The translations under genes were made by a program, and so were the position numbers. Positions 62,501 to 64,000 of a stretch of 64,000 bases of DNA are shown one piece after another (position 1 is the stretch's first letter; every line of letters starts with the position of its first letter). The DNA lies in NCBI GenBank assembly GCA_029550525.1, contig JAKPHF010000016.1, positions 1 to 64,000 on the forward strand, written 5' to 3'. A model generated the notes under the pieces. It worked only from the letters and a program-made list of their open reading frames with translations. It did no database searches and was not told the origin of the DNA. The stretch is from Planctomycetota bacterium. Lineage in GTDB: Bacteria; Planctomycetota; Phycisphaerae; UBA1845; PWPN01.

Positions 62501-63387
62501 ATGTAGGTGTTGGGGCCGCCGAGCAGGAGCACCTTGGGCCGCAGCGTGTGCCCTCGCGTGAGCACCGAAAGGTTCTGCTGGATGATGGACTCAAACAGTG
62601 ATGCCATTAGTTCGTCAGGCGGAACGCCCTGCTTCTGCAGGCCGTTGATGTCCGTCTCGGCGAACACGCCGCACTTGCCGGCCACCGGGTGCAGACGCAA
62701 ACCGTTGTAGCCCATTTGGCACAACTGGTCGGGGGGAATCTTGAGCTTGGCGTTGATCTTGTCGATGACCGCGCCGGTGCCACCCGCGCACTTGTCGTTC
62801 ATCGACGGGATCTTCTTCTTTTTGCCGGTCTCCTCGTCGGCCTTGAAGACGATGATCTTGGCGTCCTGGCCGCCCAGCTCCACCACACTTTGTACGTCCG
62901 GGTAAAGCTTCTCGACCGCCAGCGAAACCGCGTTCACCTCCTGGACGAACTTGGCCCCGATATGCCGACCCACGCCCGAACCGCCCGAGCCGGTCACGAA
63001 CACGCGAAACGCCTGCGTGGGCACGTCGGGGAAGCGTTTCTCGATCTCGCCGAGCATTTCCAGGCACTTCTCAGGCTGCTTGGTGTCGTGCCGCTGATAG
63101 TCTTTGGCGAGGATTTCGTCAGTCACCGGATCGACGACGACATACTTGACCGTCGTCGAACCGACGTCGAGTCCGATCAGCAGGCCCTGCAGATACCGGT
63201 CCGTGCCGGTGAACTTGCGCGAGCCGGGATCCGGGCAGGCTCGTTCGGCCCGCAGCACATTGATATTGAGAGGCACAAGCCCGGCCGTGCCGCCATTCGA
63301 GCTGCTCGACGAACAACCGCAGCTCCCGCCCGACCCGCATCCGCCGCCGTATGGATGATCCGATTTCAGTCTCAATCCAGGAATCAT
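59578..63387 (-). CDS. 2-hydroxyacyl-CoA dehydratase activase-related fusion protein
   Basis: 1269 residues in four parts. (1) A Cys/Gly/Ser-rich start (GGGCGSGGSCGCSSSSS). (2) A first BcrA/BadF-type ASKHA ATPase domain (LLIGLDVGSTTVKYVVVD, ELGGQDAKII, MNDKCAGGTGAVID, AGKCGVFAETD). (3) A second one (FAGIDGGSTSTKGVLID, DVGGQDIKLI, LNTQCSAGNGYFLQ, GCAVFMQSDIVDF). The cysteines of both could bridge a [4Fe-4S] cluster as in HgdC. (4) CYFCKNKC, then a DUF2229/dehydratase-type region (RVLNLYNHAPFFLGYFTSLG, SSFKCGHDAPIYSNIEEIV). Activases drive one-electron reduction of 2-hydroxyacyl-CoA dehydratases using ATP. Related proteins of this size are known; their targets are unclear. Confidence 0.9.
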   Translation of the reverse strand: MIPGLRLKSDHPYGGGCGSGGSCGCSSSSSNGGTAGLVPLNINVLRAERACPDPGSRKFTGTDRYLQGLLIGLDVGSTTVKYVVVDPVTDEILAKDYQRHDTKQPEKCLEMLGEIEKRFPDVPTQAFRVFVTGSGGSGVGRHIGAKFVQEVNAVSLAVEKLYPDVQSVVELGGQDAKIIVFKADEETGKKKKIPSMNDKCAGGTGAVIDKINAKLKIPPDQLCQMGYNGLRLHPVAGKCGVFAETDINGLQKQGVPPDELMASLFESIIQQNLSVLTRGHTLRPKVLLLGGPNTYIKGMYECWVANIQAVWKERNVPIPPGSKPEDLIIVPENAQFFAAIGAVEFAKVELEDNPDQGVYWGTDKLRWYIEVGRGEEKKAAGAGGLVKDEADLARFKQRYRPVKWEPPRLEPGSVVQVFAGIDGGSTSTKGVLIDRDKRVVAKAYQLSKGNPIEDTQDIFAQLEAQIAAQGCTLEVLGVGTTGYAKDILKDVIGADVALVETVAHTESGLHFYPGTDVIVDVGGQDIKLITLKDGRVKDFKLNTQCSAGNGYFLQSTATGFGYDVREYADLAFSAKQMPNFGYGCAVFMQSDIVDFQRQGWTPTEIMAGLAAVLPKNIWLYVAQIPNLAKLGRKFVLQGGTQHNLAAVKAQVDFIESRFVGTGITPEIIVHQHCGESGAIGCALEAHRLVTQLGIRTSFIGLEAVKHIEYRTTRNEDTRCYFCKNKCLRTFIDVKTSAAATNDHGSLVDLTTHLIKRGPEDAHPTRIKRAAQEAVSVESGRESEAALEQNGVAKPRASKSKSKVPLGPGEQRLIIATCEKGTVEDVNDMREIKSGLDAVKKANPNMLHIAAHEAFKPPQVRNVADELPRSQWWMTPAKRQAVERRRTLMEKRTQVRIGIPRVLNLYNHAPFFLGYFTSLGVPAGNIVFSEYTSEELYKRGAKRGAIDPCFPSKLGIPHVHDLLYVQHARTPLSHIFFPMVDSFPTFLANVQASRACPTVVGTAEATHAAFIKEGDLFAAHGIVFKKTFLNLDRPALAARQMYLDWKEELGLSEAESERATQQGLAAMENFMNRMRARSREIIDQLEREDRLGVVVLARPYHNDPGVNHEIAEELQKLGYPILWQDALPIDEDILDRLFGDEVRAGEIASPLSIEDVWKNSYSENTSRKLWAAKYAARHPNLVALELSSFKCGHDAPIYSNIEEIVERSGTPYFCFKDIDENKPAGSIKIRIETIAYFLKRYREDMVRNKQVRARIEAKLEQLKSALLVEV

Positions 63388-63413
63388 GTGAACACCTGCT
63401 CAAAAATTCCGGG

Positions 63414-63437
63414 GGCGGGCGTCTCGCCCGCCTTTTT
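63414..63437. repeat. GGCGGGCG/CGCCCGCC hairpin with T-run
   Basis: A perfect 8-bp stem (63414-63421 with 63425-63432) followed by TTTTT on the plus strand, between the two activase-locus genes. For the minus-strand transcript the hairpin is followed by CCCGGAATTTTTGAG, so it may attenuate rather than stop transcription. Confidence 0.6.
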
Positions 63438-63481
63438 CCTTCTGATGCCGGCTCTGTCTGCATCAGAAGGAATGCGGCGTG

Positions 63482-64000
63482 TCACCGTCCATCCATGAGT
63501 TCCGAAACGTATTTGACGAATCTGGCTGCACGACCGACCACGCCCTCGTACTCGGGCAGGTGCATCAGCGGGTCGCGCAGATCGCGACGGGTGCTGACGA
63601 ACGCGCGAATTTCGTCGATGCTTCGGCCGGTCTGTTCCAGTACGCGGCGGAACTCGTCCTTGCACTTGACCTTGGCTTCGCCGAGCGCCATCTGCACGCG
63701 GCTGTGAGCGTTCACATCGCCTTCACCCGACGTCTCGATGGGCAGGAAGATAATGTCGGGGAAGTGGGCGACCACGGCCGCCTGAGCGCCGTCGGATTGC
63801 GTCGAAGGCATGCAACCGAAGGGCTTGAGACTCAAGACCATGTGGCACAGGTTGCGATTGCAGTAGTAGATGTTCTTGGCCACCTCCAGATGTCCCTCGC
63901 CGCCGCCGGAACGCGTGTTGTAGTACGGATGGGCCACGCGCTGCAGCTCAGGCTGCGGGGCCAGCGGATGAGCCGTGCCGCCCAGAGCTTTGCGCAACCG
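63482..64000 (-). CDS. 2-hydroxyacyl-CoA dehydratase-type component, C-terminal fragment
   Basis: The frame runs off the right edge; 172 residues of the C-terminus are visible. KPFGCMPSTQSDGAQAAVVAHFPDIIFLPIETSGEGDVNAHSRVQMALGEAKVKC is the end segment normally found in the long DUF2229/activase-related proteins. Here it is a separate gene, 94 bases upstream of the fusion protein on the same strand, so the complex appears split over two genes. Its start is outside the window. Confidence 0.7.
   Translation of the reverse strand, partial: RLRKALGGTAHPLAPQPELQRVAHPYYNTRSGGGEGHLEVAKNIYYCNRNLCHMVLSLKPFGCMPSTQSDGAQAAVVAHFPDIIFLPIETSGEGDVNAHSRVQMALGEAKVKCKDEFRRVLEQTGRSIDEIRAFVSTRRDLRDPLMHLPEYEGVVGRAARFVKYVSELMDGR

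Overview
The window is GC-rich, densely coded DNA from a Gram-negative-type bacterium. I infer a planctomycete, probably Phycisphaerae-like. The pointers are a DUF1080 secreted protein, a Tat-exported Gfo/Idh/MocA oxidoreductase, an NfeD-NfeD-FloA operon, a membrane protein with a CxxCGYD...RCPECG zinc ribbon, a C-terminal Cys-Gly/helix/KRRR sorting tail on a giant secreted protein, and many short intergenic repeats. There is no rRNA, tRNA or CRISPR array here, so the assignment rests on gene content alone. I see no phage or insertion sequence; the window reads as chromosomal backbone.

Layout. 0-3.5 kb: the start of a Na+/H+ antiporter gene, a DUF192 lipoprotein, a SpoIIE-type phosphatase and a ferritin-like protein. 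3.5-8 kb: a minus-strand operon of two M16 peptidase homologues (one active, one lacking the second zinc histidine), a CPBP protease and an unknown protein. 8-12 kb: phosphomannomutase/phosphoglucomutase, a cyclase-family hydrolase and Maf. 12-16 kb: a membrane-microdomain operon of an NfeD-type serine protease, a short NfeD, FloA and a Pro-rich anchored protein. 16-25 kb: a secreted esterase, an acyltransferase, a PHP phosphatase, a UroD-like methyltransferase, RecA, a DUF1080 protein and a lipoprotein. 25-31 kb: a eukaryotic-type glycogen branching enzyme, two membrane proteins and an SDR. 31-38 kb: YidC, two metallophosphoesterases, an M20 hydrolase, a convergent hicB/hicA pair with a frameshifted toxin gene, and ProC. 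38-48 kb: two tandem sugar-binding lipoproteins without a transporter, a PLP decarboxylase, a TPR/HEAT protein, a Tat oxidoreductase and a HEAT protein. 48-64 kb: glycogen debranching enzyme and a GH57 amylase, a 1733-residue calcium-repeat protein, an alpha/beta hydrolase, and a 2-hydroxyacyl-CoA dehydratase activase locus that runs off the right edge.

Genes that work together. Glycogen turnover is represented by the branching enzyme, debranching enzyme and GH57 amylase. Envelope quality control is represented by YidC, FloA/NfeD, CPBP and the M16 pair. The two binding lipoproteins suggest sugar sensing or uptake, with the permease and ATPase encoded elsewhere.

The most unusual signal is intergenic. 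Several genes end in short tracts in which TGA recurs every 7 or 8 bases, in the sense of the gene and starting at or just after the stop codon. Because 7 and 8 are not multiples of 3, such a tract puts a stop codon into successive reading frames. At least three different sequence families do this. Alongside them are a CTCTGTG palindrome family with a conserved loop (three related copies), a GGCGGGCG/CGCCCGCC hairpin family, and a 280-bp island of stem-loops after the decarboxylase gene.
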